From Gammaproteobacteria bacterium (lineage in GTDB: Bacteria; Pseudomonadota; Gammaproteobacteria; Pseudomonadales; Azotimanducaceae): 64,000 bases of DNA. Shown here piece by piece: positions 24,844 to 33,122 of the stretch (positions are counted from its first letter, which is position 1; the number at the start of each line of letters is the position of its first letter). Under the pieces are notes generated by a model. That model was not told the DNA's origin. It made no database searches and saw nothing but the letters and a program-made list of their open reading frames with translations. The position numbers were made by a program, and so were the translations under genes. Where the stretch lies: positions 1 to 64,000 of the forward strand of contig JAPPAV010000148.1 in assembly GCA_026705345.1 (NCBI GenBank), in the 5' to 3' direction.

Positions 24844-25944
24844 TCAGCCGTCGTTGGCGCCGACGCGTCCGATCAGATCGTCGCCCGAGGCGCTGTCGAT
24901 GATCGCGTCGCCGACTGCCGCGAAGCCATCGTTGTCCGCAATGTCGGCGAGGAGGGTCGCCAGCCGGTCCGCAACCGCAGATCCGAAACGTCGTTCAGCC
25001 ATACGTTGCAACAACGCCCGCTTCTCAACAATGAACTGCTCTCGCGCTCGCAACCTGCCCTGTTCAAGGCCGCGCGCCATGCCACGAGCCTCGCCACGGG
25101 CCTCGCCACGGGCCTCGCCACGAGCCTCGCCACGAGCCTCGCCAAGAGCCTCACCACGCTCGACGGCTTGACGTTCGAGGTCGTCGTAGTACTTTTGCAG
25201 CCTTTCGTTGACGCTCTCCAGCAGGGTCATCGGTTCCTCCATCAACATCGACGTGTAGCTTCGTCCCGGTTGTCGGGTCCGGCGCGGTTGCAGGTGTTCG
25301 ATCCAGTCCCGGAATGCACGCCGGACTTGTGCGTCGACGGGATCGTTCAGCAGCCCAGCGAGTTCGGCCACCGCAAGGTCCAGCGCCTTCCCCTGGCTAG
25401 TCTCCAGCGCCACCAGAGACGAGACCAGATTGTCTCTCGGTAGATCGTCCTTCGATCGCTGCCACTCGTCAAGCGCAAGGTAGGATTGGCGGGGTTGAAC
25501 CTCCGCCATAGCACCTCCCGACGGGGTCATTTCTGTAACCGATAGCGGTGCGTTCCACCGGCGGCGTCCGTTGTAGACGACCAGCGGTATGACGAGCGGG
25601 AGCATTCGCTCCTCCGAGAGTCCTTGGTGCTGTCGAAGGAGCTCCTGAAACAGGAGTCCGGTGTATACCTGTACGCGCACCGGCATGGTCGCGTCGACCT
25701 CCGACTGGAATTCGAGGAGCAACACGACATAGGCGTCGGGCGGTTTGTCGGCATCCTGTCTGTAGGGGATCTTCCAAGTCCTGTCCCCGTAGCGCGTTTG
25801 CCATCCGTCGCTGACGTACGCTGTAGGCAGCAACTCCAGCCCGTCGAGATCGAGATCGACAGTCCACCGTTCGGGCACGAAGCCTCGCACTAGATCGCGC
25901 ACCATGCGCGGGAACGCGAACACGATCTTGTAGAACTCATCCAT
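24844..25944 (-). CDS. Rpn-family recombination-promoting nuclease
   Basis: A 366-residue Rpn/YhgA-like protein of the PD-(D/E)XK nuclease superfamily, a group linked to RecA-independent recombination and to phage defence. The LLLEFQSEVD segment near residue 76 holds the Glu-x-Gln nuclease motif, followed by RVQVYTGLLFQELLR. Residues about 265-290 are tandem GEAR repeats encoded by a 12-base DNA repeat. The C-terminal RRFGSAVADRLATLLADI part is typical. It sits between ileS and a relic of the ileS 5' end. Confidence 0.82.
   Translation of the reverse strand: MDEFYKIVFAFPRMVRDLVRGFVPERWTVDLDLDGLELLPTAYVSDGWQTRYGDRTWKIPYRQDADKPPDAYVVLLLEFQSEVDATMPVRVQVYTGLLFQELLRQHQGLSEERMLPLVIPLVVYNGRRRWNAPLSVTEMTPSGGAMAEVQPRQSYLALDEWQRSKDDLPRDNLVSSLVALETSQGKALDLAVAELAGLLNDPVDAQVRRAFRDWIEHLQPRRTRQPGRSYTSMLMEEPMTLLESVNERLQKYYDDLERQAVERGEALGEARGEARGEARGEARGEARGMARGLEQGRLRAREQFIVEKRALLQRMAERRFGSAVADRLATLLADIADNDGFAAVGDAIIDSASGDDLIGRVGANDG
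25081..25152. repeat. Six 12-base tandem repeats inside the rpn gene
   Basis: The unit GCCACGAGCCTC is present six times in a row with single-base variants and encodes the Gly-Glu-Ala-Arg tetrapeptide on the minus strand. Being a multiple of three, the array can change length without shifting the frame. Confidence 0.9.
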
Positions 25945-26065
25945 CGAGCCGAGACTAGACCGGCAAACCGACTACGTATGCAGGACAACGCCGTCAGTAC
26001 GTGGCAGAGATGTCTCACGTCGAGGTGCTTCCCGTCCCCTAGCAAAGCTCCAGCGCATTACCGAC

Positions 26066-26139
26066 GGGGACACGTCGCGCTCCTCCCAGTGCGAGAGGGT
26101 GTGGTGCTCCATCGCCAAGAGGCACGCCGTGCTGTCCAC
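26066..26139 (-). pseudogene. Relic of the ileS 5' end
   Basis: On the minus strand this stretch translates as STACLLAMEHHTLSHWEERD, aligning with the N-terminus of the window's own IleRS (TTAFSFVAMEHDILSHWEEQD). At DNA level, CCTCCCAGTG, GAGAGG and GTGCTCCATCGC are shared. It ends abruptly on both sides and encodes nothing further. It lies beyond the rpn gene, so rpn appears to have entered, or been duplicated, next to a copied ileS start. The 223-base gap 25945-26167 holds otherwise only a terminator-like hairpin. Confidence 0.7.
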
Positions 26140-26144
26140 TAGTG

Positions 26145-26164
26145 CCACGGTCTGGAGACCGTGG
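26145..26164. terminator. Hairpin after the PIN toxin gene
   Basis: CCACGGTC pairs with GACCGTGG around TGGA, three bases beyond the vapC stop codon. No T run follows on the minus strand, so it may only stabilise the transcript end. Confidence 0.4.
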
Positions 26165-26167
26165 TCG

Positions 26168-26566
26168 TTAGCTCAACGTTGCAGCCAAATCGTAGTCCAC
26201 GATGCGCTGATCCTGTGTGACGAGAGTGGCACCCAGCACCCGGGCGGTTGCCACGAGGATTCGGTCAGCCGGATCCCGATGAAAGGACTCCGGCAGGGCG
26301 GCCAACTCCGCCGCTATCGCCGGTGAAATCCCCTGCCGGCGCACCAAGGGGGGAGCCACGGCCCTATCGAGCCACTCTCGCAGCGGCAGCGACAGTTGGA
26401 TACGCCCCAGGCCCCAAAGCGTCGCGACCTCCCATAGGGAGATGTCGGAAACCACCAGCGGGGACTCGGCGTCGGCTTTCGAGAGCACTTCGTGCTGCGC
26501 CGGTGACAGTCGGACGCCGTCGTTGAGCCACCAAATGAGAATGTGGGTGTCGAGCAAGCAAGTCAC
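26168..26566 (-). CDS. PIN-domain ribonuclease toxin (VapC-like)
   Basis: A 132-residue PIN-domain toxin. The metal-binding acids are Asp in LLDTHILIWWL, Glu in ISLWEVATL, the DPADR pair and Asp in VTQDQRI. The LDTHxLIWW start is the subgroup usually partnered with Phd/YefM-type antitoxins, as here. GTG 26566 overlaps the antitoxin stop as GTGA, implying coupled translation; an upstream ATG at 26584 would add six residues. It is expected to cleave tRNA or other RNA when free. Confidence 0.9.
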   Translation of the reverse strand: MTCLLDTHILIWWLNDGVRLSPAQHEVLSKADAESPLVVSDISLWEVATLWGLGRIQLSLPLREWLDRAVAPPLVRRQGISPAIAAELAALPESFHRDPADRILVATARVLGATLVTQDQRIVDYDLAATLS

Positions 26567-26802
26567 GTCGCGTTGCTTTCCCAATAGTCCTCTGGCAAAG
26601 CGGGTCCGACGATGTCGCCGACTACCGTCACCGTGCCCTGTAGCTCCATCTGCGGATACTCCGCCGCCGACGCATTTGTAGGCCCGACTTCCGCCACCGG
26701 CCGACCACGCTTCAAGATGACGATTCGTTCCCCCGTCGTTTGCACGCGATCAAGAATCGCCAAACACCGGGCCTTGAACTCGGACGCGTTGATCGTTTCC
26801 AC
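26563..26802 (-). CDS. Phd/YefM-family antitoxin
   Basis: A 79-residue antitoxin. METINASEFKARCLAILDRV and IVILKRGRPVAEV are the Phd/YefM DNA-binding fold signatures, and the rest should bind the toxin. It begins with GTG at 26802, directly below two copies of TGACCAGT (26807-26814 and 26820-26827) spaced 13 bases, a plausible autoregulatory operator. It precedes and overlaps the PIN toxin gene. Confidence 0.9.
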   Translation of the reverse strand: METINASEFKARCLAILDRVQTTGERIVILKRGRPVAEVGPTNASAAEYPQMELQGTVTVVGDIVGPALPEDYWESNAT

Positions 26803-26806
26803 AATG

Positions 26807-26827
26807 TGACCAGTATCAATGACCAGT
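26807..26827. promoter_or_regulatory. Direct-repeat operator candidate for the phd/PIN pair
   Basis: TGACCAGT occurs twice, 13 bases apart, immediately upstream of the antitoxin start. The gap 26828-27009 beyond it shows no gene. Confidence 0.4.
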
Positions 26828-27009
26828 CACTTTGGATCAAGTCTGTTCCGGATCTGGGTTCGAGAAGGAACATGCCCGCCACGGCTGGAACCTCACCACC
26901 CAGAGGAGGAACACGGCGTCGTCCGGTTTTTGCTCTCCACCACAGGCCTTCGACAGCCCGAAGCCCGGTGGCCGTTACCGCAAAGGTGCCATTTGCAATC
27001 CGGGTGGCG

Positions 27010-27999
27010 TCAGGCCGCAGCGGCATTCGCCTCGTAGAGATGACACGCCACCAGCCGATCCGGCTGCCCGACATCGGTCACCGGAATCAATTCCGGGGTC
27101 GTCTCGCGGCAAACGTCCATCACCTTGGGACAACGATTCGCGAATCGACAGCCCGGCGGGACGTTCACCGGCGACGGGATCTCGCCCTTGATCGCGGTGG
27201 ACTCGCGGGTTCGCTCACTGGCCGGGTCGGGCTCCGGGTTGGAGCCGATGAGCAGCTCGGTATACGGATGCTTGGGTGCGAAGAACACCCGGTTGGCCAG
27301 ACCGATCTCCACCAGCGAGCCGAGGTACATCACCGCCATGCGGTCGGAGACGTAGCGCACCATGGACAGGTCGTGGGCGATGAAGAGCAGCGTCAATCCC
27401 AACGAGTCCTTGAGTTCGTCCAGGAGGTTCACGACCTGGGCCTGAACGGAAACGTCCAGCGCCGAGATGGGCTCGTCGCACACCACGAACTCGGGTTCGA
27501 GTACCAGCGCCCGGGCGATGCCGATGCGCTGCCGCTGGCCGCCTGAGAACTCGTGCGGATAACGCGACATGTGATCCGGATTTAGCCCAACGCGCCTCAG
27601 CCACTCCCCCACGGTTTCCCGGGCCTCCAGCGAACCCAAGTCCGTGTGCAGCTTCAAGCCCTCGCCGACGATCTCGCCGACGGTCATGCGGGGGTTAAGC
27701 GACGAATAGGGATCCTGGAAGATCATCTGCATGCCCCGGGCGTAGCGCTGGAAGTCCCCCGGCCGGTAGCGGGCTGGCATCGACTCGCCCTTGTAGACGA
27801 CCTCGCCGCTGGTCTTGTCGTGCAGACCCAGCACGGTCTTGCCGAGCGTCGATTTGCCGGAGCCGCTTTCGCCCACCAAGCCGACGATCTCCTGGGGTGC
27901 GATGTCGAACGAGACGTCGTCCACGGCGTGCACCACCTGTCCCCGAGCAATGGGGAAATGCTTAGTCAGGTTGCGGATCTGAACGAGCGGTTCGGTCAT
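27010..27999 (-). CDS. oppF: Oligopeptide ABC transporter ATPase (OppF/DppF type)
   Basis: A 329-residue ATPase of the peptide/nickel ABC importer family. Walker A is GLVGESGSGKST near residue 40, the signature is EFSGGQRQRIGIARAL, and Walker B is EFVVCDEPISALDV. The C-terminal oligopeptide/dipeptide domain carries cysteines in PPGCRFANRCPKVMDVC. It lacks the usual neighbours: the rest of the opp system (36182-41258) lies 8 kb upstream in the same orientation, separated by a hydrolase, a Mo-hydroxylase, TA genes and an IS. I infer it is the second ATPase of that system. Confidence 0.9.
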   Translation of the reverse strand: MTEPLVQIRNLTKHFPIARGQVVHAVDDVSFDIAPQEIVGLVGESGSGKSTLGKTVLGLHDKTSGEVVYKGESMPARYRPGDFQRYARGMQMIFQDPYSSLNPRMTVGEIVGEGLKLHTDLGSLEARETVGEWLRRVGLNPDHMSRYPHEFSGGQRQRIGIARALVLEPEFVVCDEPISALDVSVQAQVVNLLDELKDSLGLTLLFIAHDLSMVRYVSDRMAVMYLGSLVEIGLANRVFFAPKHPYTELLIGSNPEPDPASERTRESTAIKGEIPSPVNVPPGCRFANRCPKVMDVCRETTPELIPVTDVGQPDRLVACHLYEANAAAA

Positions 28000-28149
28000 A
28001 GAAGCGCGCCAGTTGGGTGGCCCTAACCTAACACGCTATCGCGTGGCAAAGCGATGCGCCGAGTCGGGAAGCGACGGCCGTGCAGGTCACGGATGTGACA
28101 CTTATGATGCGAGGTTCGCACCGTCATTCCGCCGGGGATGGAGTCCGGG

Positions 28150-29526
28150 ATGCAACTCAAGAACACGGAACACCGCCAGGTCGGCCTCTGGCCGTCGCGC
28201 CTCGAACATGCCGATGGTCGAGCGCTCGACGCCGAGCGGGGCGTCCTCCTGGTGCCGTCGTCCAGACGCCACGACGAAAGCGCCGCCATCGCACTGCCGT
28301 TCATACGCGTCCCCGCCAGACGAAACAACGGACTGCCACCCCTCGTCGTGCTTTTCGGCGGGCCGGGTGTCGGGGCAATCGACTCGTTCCAAGGGTATTT
28401 CTTCGAGCACGTGGAACGCCTGTCAGCGGTCTGCGACGTGGTGACCTTCGACCAGCGAGGCTGCAACGCGGCACTACCCGACTTGGTCAACGTCTTCCCG
28501 CCGGACTACGATCTGCGCGAGCCGCTGACGCGCGAGCGCTTCTTGGCCGCGCAGCGCGACAGCGCAGCACGTCTCGGCGAGTACTGGCGTGAGCGAGGCG
28601 TGGATCCGAACGACTACAACACCGCCGAGAGCGCCCACGATGTCGACGACCTGCGCAAGGCATTCGGCGCGGAGCGGGTGAATCTCTACGGTGCCAGCTA
28701 CGGTTCCCACCTGGGTTTGATGGTGCTGAGGCTTCACGGCGAGCATGTCGACCGGGCGATCCTCTGCCTCGTCGAGGGGCCGGACGACACGCACAAGCTG
28801 CCGAGCAACGTGGATCGACACTTCCGGCATCTGGCCGACCTCGCACGCACCGACGCGAATCTCGACGGCGCGTGCAACGACCTCTTCGGCGAATTCGCGG
28901 AAGTGCTCGACACCCTCGAACGGACACCGGCCGACGCCGACTTGAATGCCGTCGACCACTCCGTGCCAATCGGCAAGTTCGGCCTTCAGTGCGTGCTTGG
29001 GAACGCCCTCGGCAGCACCCGAGCCATGCGAGGTCTGCCGGGATTCGTTCGCCAGCTTCAGCGTCGGGACTACGCGGCCCTGGTGCGCCGGTTCGACCGG
29101 TGGCGGGTCAATTCAACCGTCCACGGCATGATGCTGGCCATGGACCATGCCGCCGGCGCGAGCCCGGAACGGACTCGCCGGATCGAGGCGGAGCGCGCAG
29201 ATGCCTTGCTCGACGACAGCTTCAACCTGCCGTTCCCGTTCATCGGCGAAGCGCTGGGCGTCACCGAACTCAATGATGCGTTTCGCATTCCGGTGCAATC
29301 CAATACGCCCACGTTGTTTTGCGCGGGTACGCTGGACGGCCGCACGCCGGTGTCGAATGCGGAGGCTGCCTTGCGCGGGTTCCCGAACGGTCAACTGATC
29401 GTGGTCGAGGGAATGGGCCACGAGGAACCGACGCTATTGCTGCGCACCTTCGAGGCGTTCTTCAAGGACCGGGAAATCCGTGTCGAGCAACCGGTGCTTC
29501 CATTCACATTCGATTCCATCGAGTAG
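28150..29526 (+). CDS. Alpha/beta-hydrolase peptidase-like protein (S33 type)
   Basis: A 458-residue alpha/beta-hydrolase resembling proline iminopeptidase/tripeptidyl aminopeptidases of family S33. The oxyanion segment is VVLFGGPGVGAIDS, the DQRG motif is VTFDQRGCNAA, the nucleophile is in LYGASYGSHLG, the acid in AGTLDGRTPV and the histidine in VEGMGHEEP. The HGGPG-like FGGPG and DQRG motifs support a peptidase role, perhaps on imported peptides given the opp genes nearby. There is no signal peptide. ATG 28150 has GGAG six bases upstream. Confidence 0.8.
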   Translation: MQLKNTEHRQVGLWPSRLEHADGRALDAERGVLLVPSSRRHDESAAIALPFIRVPARRNNGLPPLVVLFGGPGVGAIDSFQGYFFEHVERLSAVCDVVTFDQRGCNAALPDLVNVFPPDYDLREPLTRERFLAAQRDSAARLGEYWRERGVDPNDYNTAESAHDVDDLRKAFGAERVNLYGASYGSHLGLMVLRLHGEHVDRAILCLVEGPDDTHKLPSNVDRHFRHLADLARTDANLDGACNDLFGEFAEVLDTLERTPADADLNAVDHSVPIGKFGLQCVLGNALGSTRAMRGLPGFVRQLQRRDYAALVRRFDRWRVNSTVHGMMLAMDHAAGASPERTRRIEAERADALLDDSFNLPFPFIGEALGVTELNDAFRIPVQSNTPTLFCAGTLDGRTPVSNAEAALRGFPNGQLIVVEGMGHEEPTLLLRTFEAFFKDREIRVEQPVLPFTFDSIE

Positions 29527-29568
29527 ACCGCTCGAAGCCGCACCACATTGGCCGGCGGCGGTAGGCGT

Positions 29569-29594
29569 GTAGGGGCGGAGCTTGTCCCCCGCCC
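29569..29594 (+). repeat. REP element, class C, slightly decayed
   Basis: GTAG head, GGGCGGAG left stem, CTTGT loop and a C-rich right stem with one extra base. It lies after the peptidase-like gene. Confidence 0.7.
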
Positions 29595-29623
29595 GGGTGG
29601 ACAGCGATTCCGTCGTTCGGCGC

Positions 29624-29648
29624 GGGACGGGACAAGCCCGTCCCCTAC
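29624..29648 (-). repeat. REP element, class A
   Basis: Intact class A element on the minus strand, whose GTAG head gives the stop codon of the molybdenum hydroxylase gene. Confidence 0.85.
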
Positions 29649-31918
29649 GGCGTTTCGTGGTCTCCCGCGGTGAGCGCCGCGAGCACTTTCGGCGGCGACA
29701 TCGGCAGTTCCCTCAGACGCAGCCCGACAGCGTCGTGGATGGCGTTGGCGACCGCCGCCATCGGCGGCGCGATCGGCACTTCGCCGACGCCGCGAACGCC
29801 GTGCGGGTGGGCGTCGTTCGGGACTTCGACGACCACGGTGTCGATCATCGGCAGGTCGGACGCGACCGGCATCCGATAGTCCAGGAAGCCGGCGTTGTCG
29901 AGGCGGCCCGAGGCATCGAAGATGTACTCCTCGTTGAGCGCCCAGCCGATGCCCTGGGCGACGCCGCCCTGCATCTGACCTTCGACGTAGCCCGGATGGA
30001 TGGCCCGGCCGGCGTCCTGAACCGCGGTGTAGCGGATCACGTCGACGCGGCCGGTCTCCTCGTCGACTTCCACGTCGCAGACATGCGTGGCAAATGCCGG
30101 CGCAGCACCCTGCGCGTTCACCGACACGTGCGCGGTGATCGGGCCACCGGTTTGCGACGCCTTGGCCGCGAGTTCCGCGAGGGAGAGGGGCTCGAAATCA
30201 CCGGCGTTGGCGCCTGCCGGACGGGCATGGCCGTTGTTCCAGTCGACGGCATCGGCGTCGATGTCCCAAAGTAGTGCCGCGCGTTCGCGCAACTGCTCGA
30301 CCACGCGCTCCGTGGCTTCGGAAACTGCAGTACCCGCGGAGAAGGTGACCCGGCTGCCGCCCGTCGTGGCGCTGTACCCAATGGTGTTGGTATCGCCGAC
30401 CTGCACGCTGACGTTTTGGTAGTGAATGCCGAGCGTCTCGGCGACGATGTTCACCATCGACGCGCGCGAGCCGCCGATGTCCGGGTGGCCGGTGGTGACG
30501 GCGACCGTGCCGTCCTCGTTGACGTTCACCTGCGCACTGGATTCGCCACCGACGTTGAACCAGAACCCACAGGCGACGCCGCGCCCCTGGCGGCCATTCT
30601 TCGGTGTGGCGTAGTGCGGGTGGTCCTGGGCGGCATGCAGGGTTTCCTCGAAACCGATTCGGCGGAACGTCGGTCCGTAGGCCGCGCGGGTGCCTTCCCT
30701 AGCGGCATTCTTGAGCCGGAACTCGATCGGATCGACACCGAGTTCTCCCGCGAGTTCGTCGATCACGGACTCCACGCCGAACGCGGCGATGGGGGAGCCG
30801 GGCGCGCGGTAGGCGTTGCACTTGGGCCGGTTCGCCACCACGTCGTAACCCACCACCTTGACGTTATCGATGGCGTACGGCGCGAAGGCACAGTTCGATG
30901 CCCCGCGCACCGGGGAGCCGGGGAACGCGCCGGCCTGGAATCGGAAGGTCGCCTCGGCGGCGACGATCCGACCGTCCCGCCGGGCACCGATCTTGATGGT
31001 GTTCGACGAGCCTGCGGTCGGCCCGGTGGCACGGAACACTTCCTCGCGGGTCATCACCATCTTCACCGGCGCACCGGCCTTCTTCGACAGCGTGTAGGCC
31101 AGCGGCTCGAGGTAGACGATGGTCTTGCCCCCGAACCCGCCGCCGATCTCCGCCGGAATCGCCCGGATCTCGGAGAGCTTGGCGCCCGTCATCTTGGCGG
31201 TCGCATTCCGGACCATGAACTGGCCCTGGCTCGAACTCCAAATGGTGGCCCGACCGTCTGCCGCTACGCTGACCAAGCAGGCGTGCGGTTCGATGTAGCC
31301 TTGGTGCACCGGCTGGGTCCTGAAGTCTCGTTCGATGACGACATCGGCTTCCGCGAACCCGTCGTCGATGTCTCCCAGCGTGAATTCCGCGCGGCTCGCC
31401 ACGTTGGTCGGCACATCCGCTGCCGAGGCGTCGCCCTGGGTGCGCATGAATTCGTGCAGCACCGGGGCGTCCGGCTGCATCGCGTCGTCGACGTCGATCA
31501 CCCAGGGCAGCGGTTCGTAGTCGACGTCGATCAACTGGAGGGCGGCTTCCGCGGCCTCCGCGGTGGTCGCGGCAACCGCCGCCACGGCATGCCCGGCATA
31601 GAGCGCGTTGTCGCGTGCCATGACGTTGCGGCTCACGAAGCGCATGTCCGCGGGACCGACCAGCACCGGCGTATCGAGGGGAAAGTCCACCAGGTCGGCA
31701 CCGGACATCACCGCCTTGACGCCGGGTGCCGCGGCGGCGCGTTCGAGGCCGATCGACTTGATCCGGGCGTGGGGATGCGGACTGCGCAACACCTTGCCCC
31801 ATAGCATCCCCGCTTGCGCGAAGTCGGCACCGAACGCGGCCCGGCCGGTGACCTTGTCCTCGCCGTCCGGGCGGATCGTGCGCTTGCCGATCCACTGGTT
31901 GTCGGACTCACTAGTCAC
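29645..31918 (-). CDS. Xanthine-dehydrogenase-family molybdenum hydroxylase, large subunit
   Basis: A 757-residue molybdopterin-binding subunit of the xanthine dehydrogenase/aldehyde oxidase family. The N-terminal KVTGRAAFGADFAQAGMLWGKVLRSPHPHARI is diagnostic, and FGGKTIVYLEPLA and YRAPGSPIAAFGVE contact the cofactor. The catalytic glutamate is in RGVGEVPIAPP near the C-terminus. GTG 31918 has GGAGG seven bases upstream. The FAD and 2Fe-2S partner subunits are not adjacent, so it is an orphan here, though CoxD/CoxE-like genes for such enzymes lie at 41331-43848. The substrate is unknown. Confidence 0.9.
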   Translation of the reverse strand: MTSESDNQWIGKRTIRPDGEDKVTGRAAFGADFAQAGMLWGKVLRSPHPHARIKSIGLERAAAAPGVKAVMSGADLVDFPLDTPVLVGPADMRFVSRNVMARDNALYAGHAVAAVAATTAEAAEAALQLIDVDYEPLPWVIDVDDAMQPDAPVLHEFMRTQGDASAADVPTNVASRAEFTLGDIDDGFAEADVVIERDFRTQPVHQGYIEPHACLVSVAADGRATIWSSSQGQFMVRNATAKMTGAKLSEIRAIPAEIGGGFGGKTIVYLEPLAYTLSKKAGAPVKMVMTREEVFRATGPTAGSSNTIKIGARRDGRIVAAEATFRFQAGAFPGSPVRGASNCAFAPYAIDNVKVVGYDVVANRPKCNAYRAPGSPIAAFGVESVIDELAGELGVDPIEFRLKNAAREGTRAAYGPTFRRIGFEETLHAAQDHPHYATPKNGRQGRGVACGFWFNVGGESSAQVNVNEDGTVAVTTGHPDIGGSRASMVNIVAETLGIHYQNVSVQVGDTNTIGYSATTGGSRVTFSAGTAVSEATERVVEQLRERAALLWDIDADAVDWNNGHARPAGANAGDFEPLSLAELAAKASQTGGPITAHVSVNAQGAAPAFATHVCDVEVDEETGRVDVIRYTAVQDAGRAIHPGYVEGQMQGGVAQGIGWALNEEYIFDASGRLDNAGFLDYRMPVASDLPMIDTVVVEVPNDAHPHGVRGVGEVPIAPPMAAVANAIHDAVGLRLRELPMSPPKVLAALTAGDHETP

Positions 31919-31968
31919 CCGGTTTCCTCCCTAATCCACGTTCAAGACCGCCGAAATTGCGGGCCAAC

Positions 31969-32361
31969 TCATCCACCGACCGGCCAGTGTTCCACCAGTA
32001 CTTCCCGCATCGGAAAGTCGGCGACGTTAGCCGTTGCAACCGTAGCGCCAATGCCTTCCGCTGCAGCCGCGATCAAGCAATCCGCTTGATGCAACGTCAC
32101 GCCGCCCTCGGCGAATTCCCGGCGCCAGGTACCCGCCTGGATGGCCTGCGCGACACCGAGAGGCGCCAAGCGCAACGCATTAAACAGACGCCGGGCAGCA
32201 GCTTCTTCGTCCTGCCGCAGACCTCGCCAAATCTCCTCGACCGATATTGCACAAACCCACGGGTCCACGCCGCGCCGACGCAACCCGGACACCCGCGATG
32301 CGGCCGGGCGACCCCGAAGCGCGTCGATCAATACAGTCGAGTCGAGCAACAGCCGCGCCAT
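31969..32361 (-). CDS. vapC: VapC toxin, PIN domain
   Basis: A 130-residue PIN-domain ribonuclease toxin. The acids lie in LLLDSTVLIDALRG, ISVEEIWRGL, TLHQADCLIAAAA and TANVADFP. It follows its antitoxin with a 3-base gap. This is a different lineage from the Phd-linked toxin at 26168. Free toxin would be expected to cleave tRNA. Confidence 0.9.
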   Translation of the reverse strand: MARLLLDSTVLIDALRGRPAASRVSGLRRRGVDPWVCAISVEEIWRGLRQDEEAAARRLFNALRLAPLGVAQAIQAGTWRREFAEGGVTLHQADCLIAAAAEGIGATVATANVADFPMREVLVEHWPVGG

Positions 32362-32364
32362 GCC

Positions 32365-32604
32365 TCAACCAGACCGGCGGTCGTCGCCGCGGCGCTGTCG
32401 CCGCACCCAATCCGCCGGGTCGTCGTCCCATTCATGACCGCCGTCATCGATTCCGCCCAGTGCCGCTTCGATGTCGTCCCAGCGCCGTTCATCGTCAAGG
32501 CCACGTCGAATGAGTTCGCAGATGAACGCGCTGCGTCGTCGGGCACCAGCGCGTTGATCGAGTTCGACGACGAGGTAATCGGGCACGGCTATGTGTAATC
32601 TCAT
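32365..32604 (-). CDS. vapB: VapB-type ribbon-helix-helix antitoxin
   Basis: A 79-residue antitoxin. The N-terminal RLHIAVPDYLVVELDQRAG followed by RRSAFICELIRRGL is the strand-helix-helix pattern of CopG/RHH DNA-binding proteins. The C-terminal half is strongly acidic and should neutralise the basic toxin. It begins at ATG 32604 and leads the vapBC pair. Confidence 0.8.
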   Translation of the reverse strand: MRLHIAVPDYLVVELDQRAGARRRSAFICELIRRGLDDERRWDDIEAALGGIDDGGHEWDDDPADWVRRQRRGDDRRSG

Positions 32605-32640
32605 GGGCCTACGTTAGCACACAACGCCCAAGCCGAGGCG

Positions 32641-32940
32641 TTGCGCTCGAAGTTCGTCGACGTGACTCAGTCTAGCAGCCTGTGGCAAAAGTCGATCGAG
32701 TCCATGTCGCCCGGTCAGCAGAAGAAGGTGGAGCTGGTCGGTTCGTTCGTGGCCTCCGCAGATCTGCTCCTTTGGGACGAGCCACTCAACTATCTCGATA
32801 TCGATGCGCGGGAAGCGATCGAGGACGTGGTGCTCCGCGATGCCTCCACCCTGGTTTTCGTGGAACACGACGCGGCATTCGTGGACCGCGTCGCTACGCA
32901 GGTCGTGGGACTGCGCCCGCGGTCCGTTGGTTTTCAGTAG
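32641..32940 (+). pseudogene. 3' fragment of an ABC-F ATPase gene
   Basis: About 80 codons encode only the end of an ABC-F (translation/antibiotic-protection) ATPase domain: signature SMSPGQQKKVELV, Walker B LLLWDEPLNYLDID and the H-loop in VFVEHDAAFVDRV. The Walker A, the linker and the whole first ATPase domain are missing. Its similarity begins at about 32700, exactly where a 30-base copy of an IS end (32671-32700) stops, so an IS-mediated deletion probably removed the rest. The gap 32605-33122 holds nothing else recognisable. Confidence 0.75.
32671..32700 (+). repeat. Solo copy of the IS1182-like left end
   Basis: 27 of 30 bases match the left end of the IS at 34261-34290, including CTAG, the terminal CAGCC and the TGGCAAAAGTC block. 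No transposase lies beside it. It abuts the ABC-F fragment. Confidence 0.8.
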
Positions 32941-33122
32941 CGACGGACAAGAGTCGAGTTCGCGTTCTTCGCCGATTCGGCCAAGTTGTGGTTGGATTGA
33001 CTGAAGGCGTGTGCCGTTCGACACCGTCAGCGCCAGGTACTCCAGGGAACGTGCACTTGTGGCATGACGCTTGCCTGTCCTGCCATTACCGACCCGGAAT
33101 CCGACTTGACGAGGTAGTTGTG

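Noticed and set aside
25081-25152. CRISPR-like array
   Set aside because: The repeats are 12 bases, contiguous, coding and without spacers. No CRISPR array was seen anywhere in the window.
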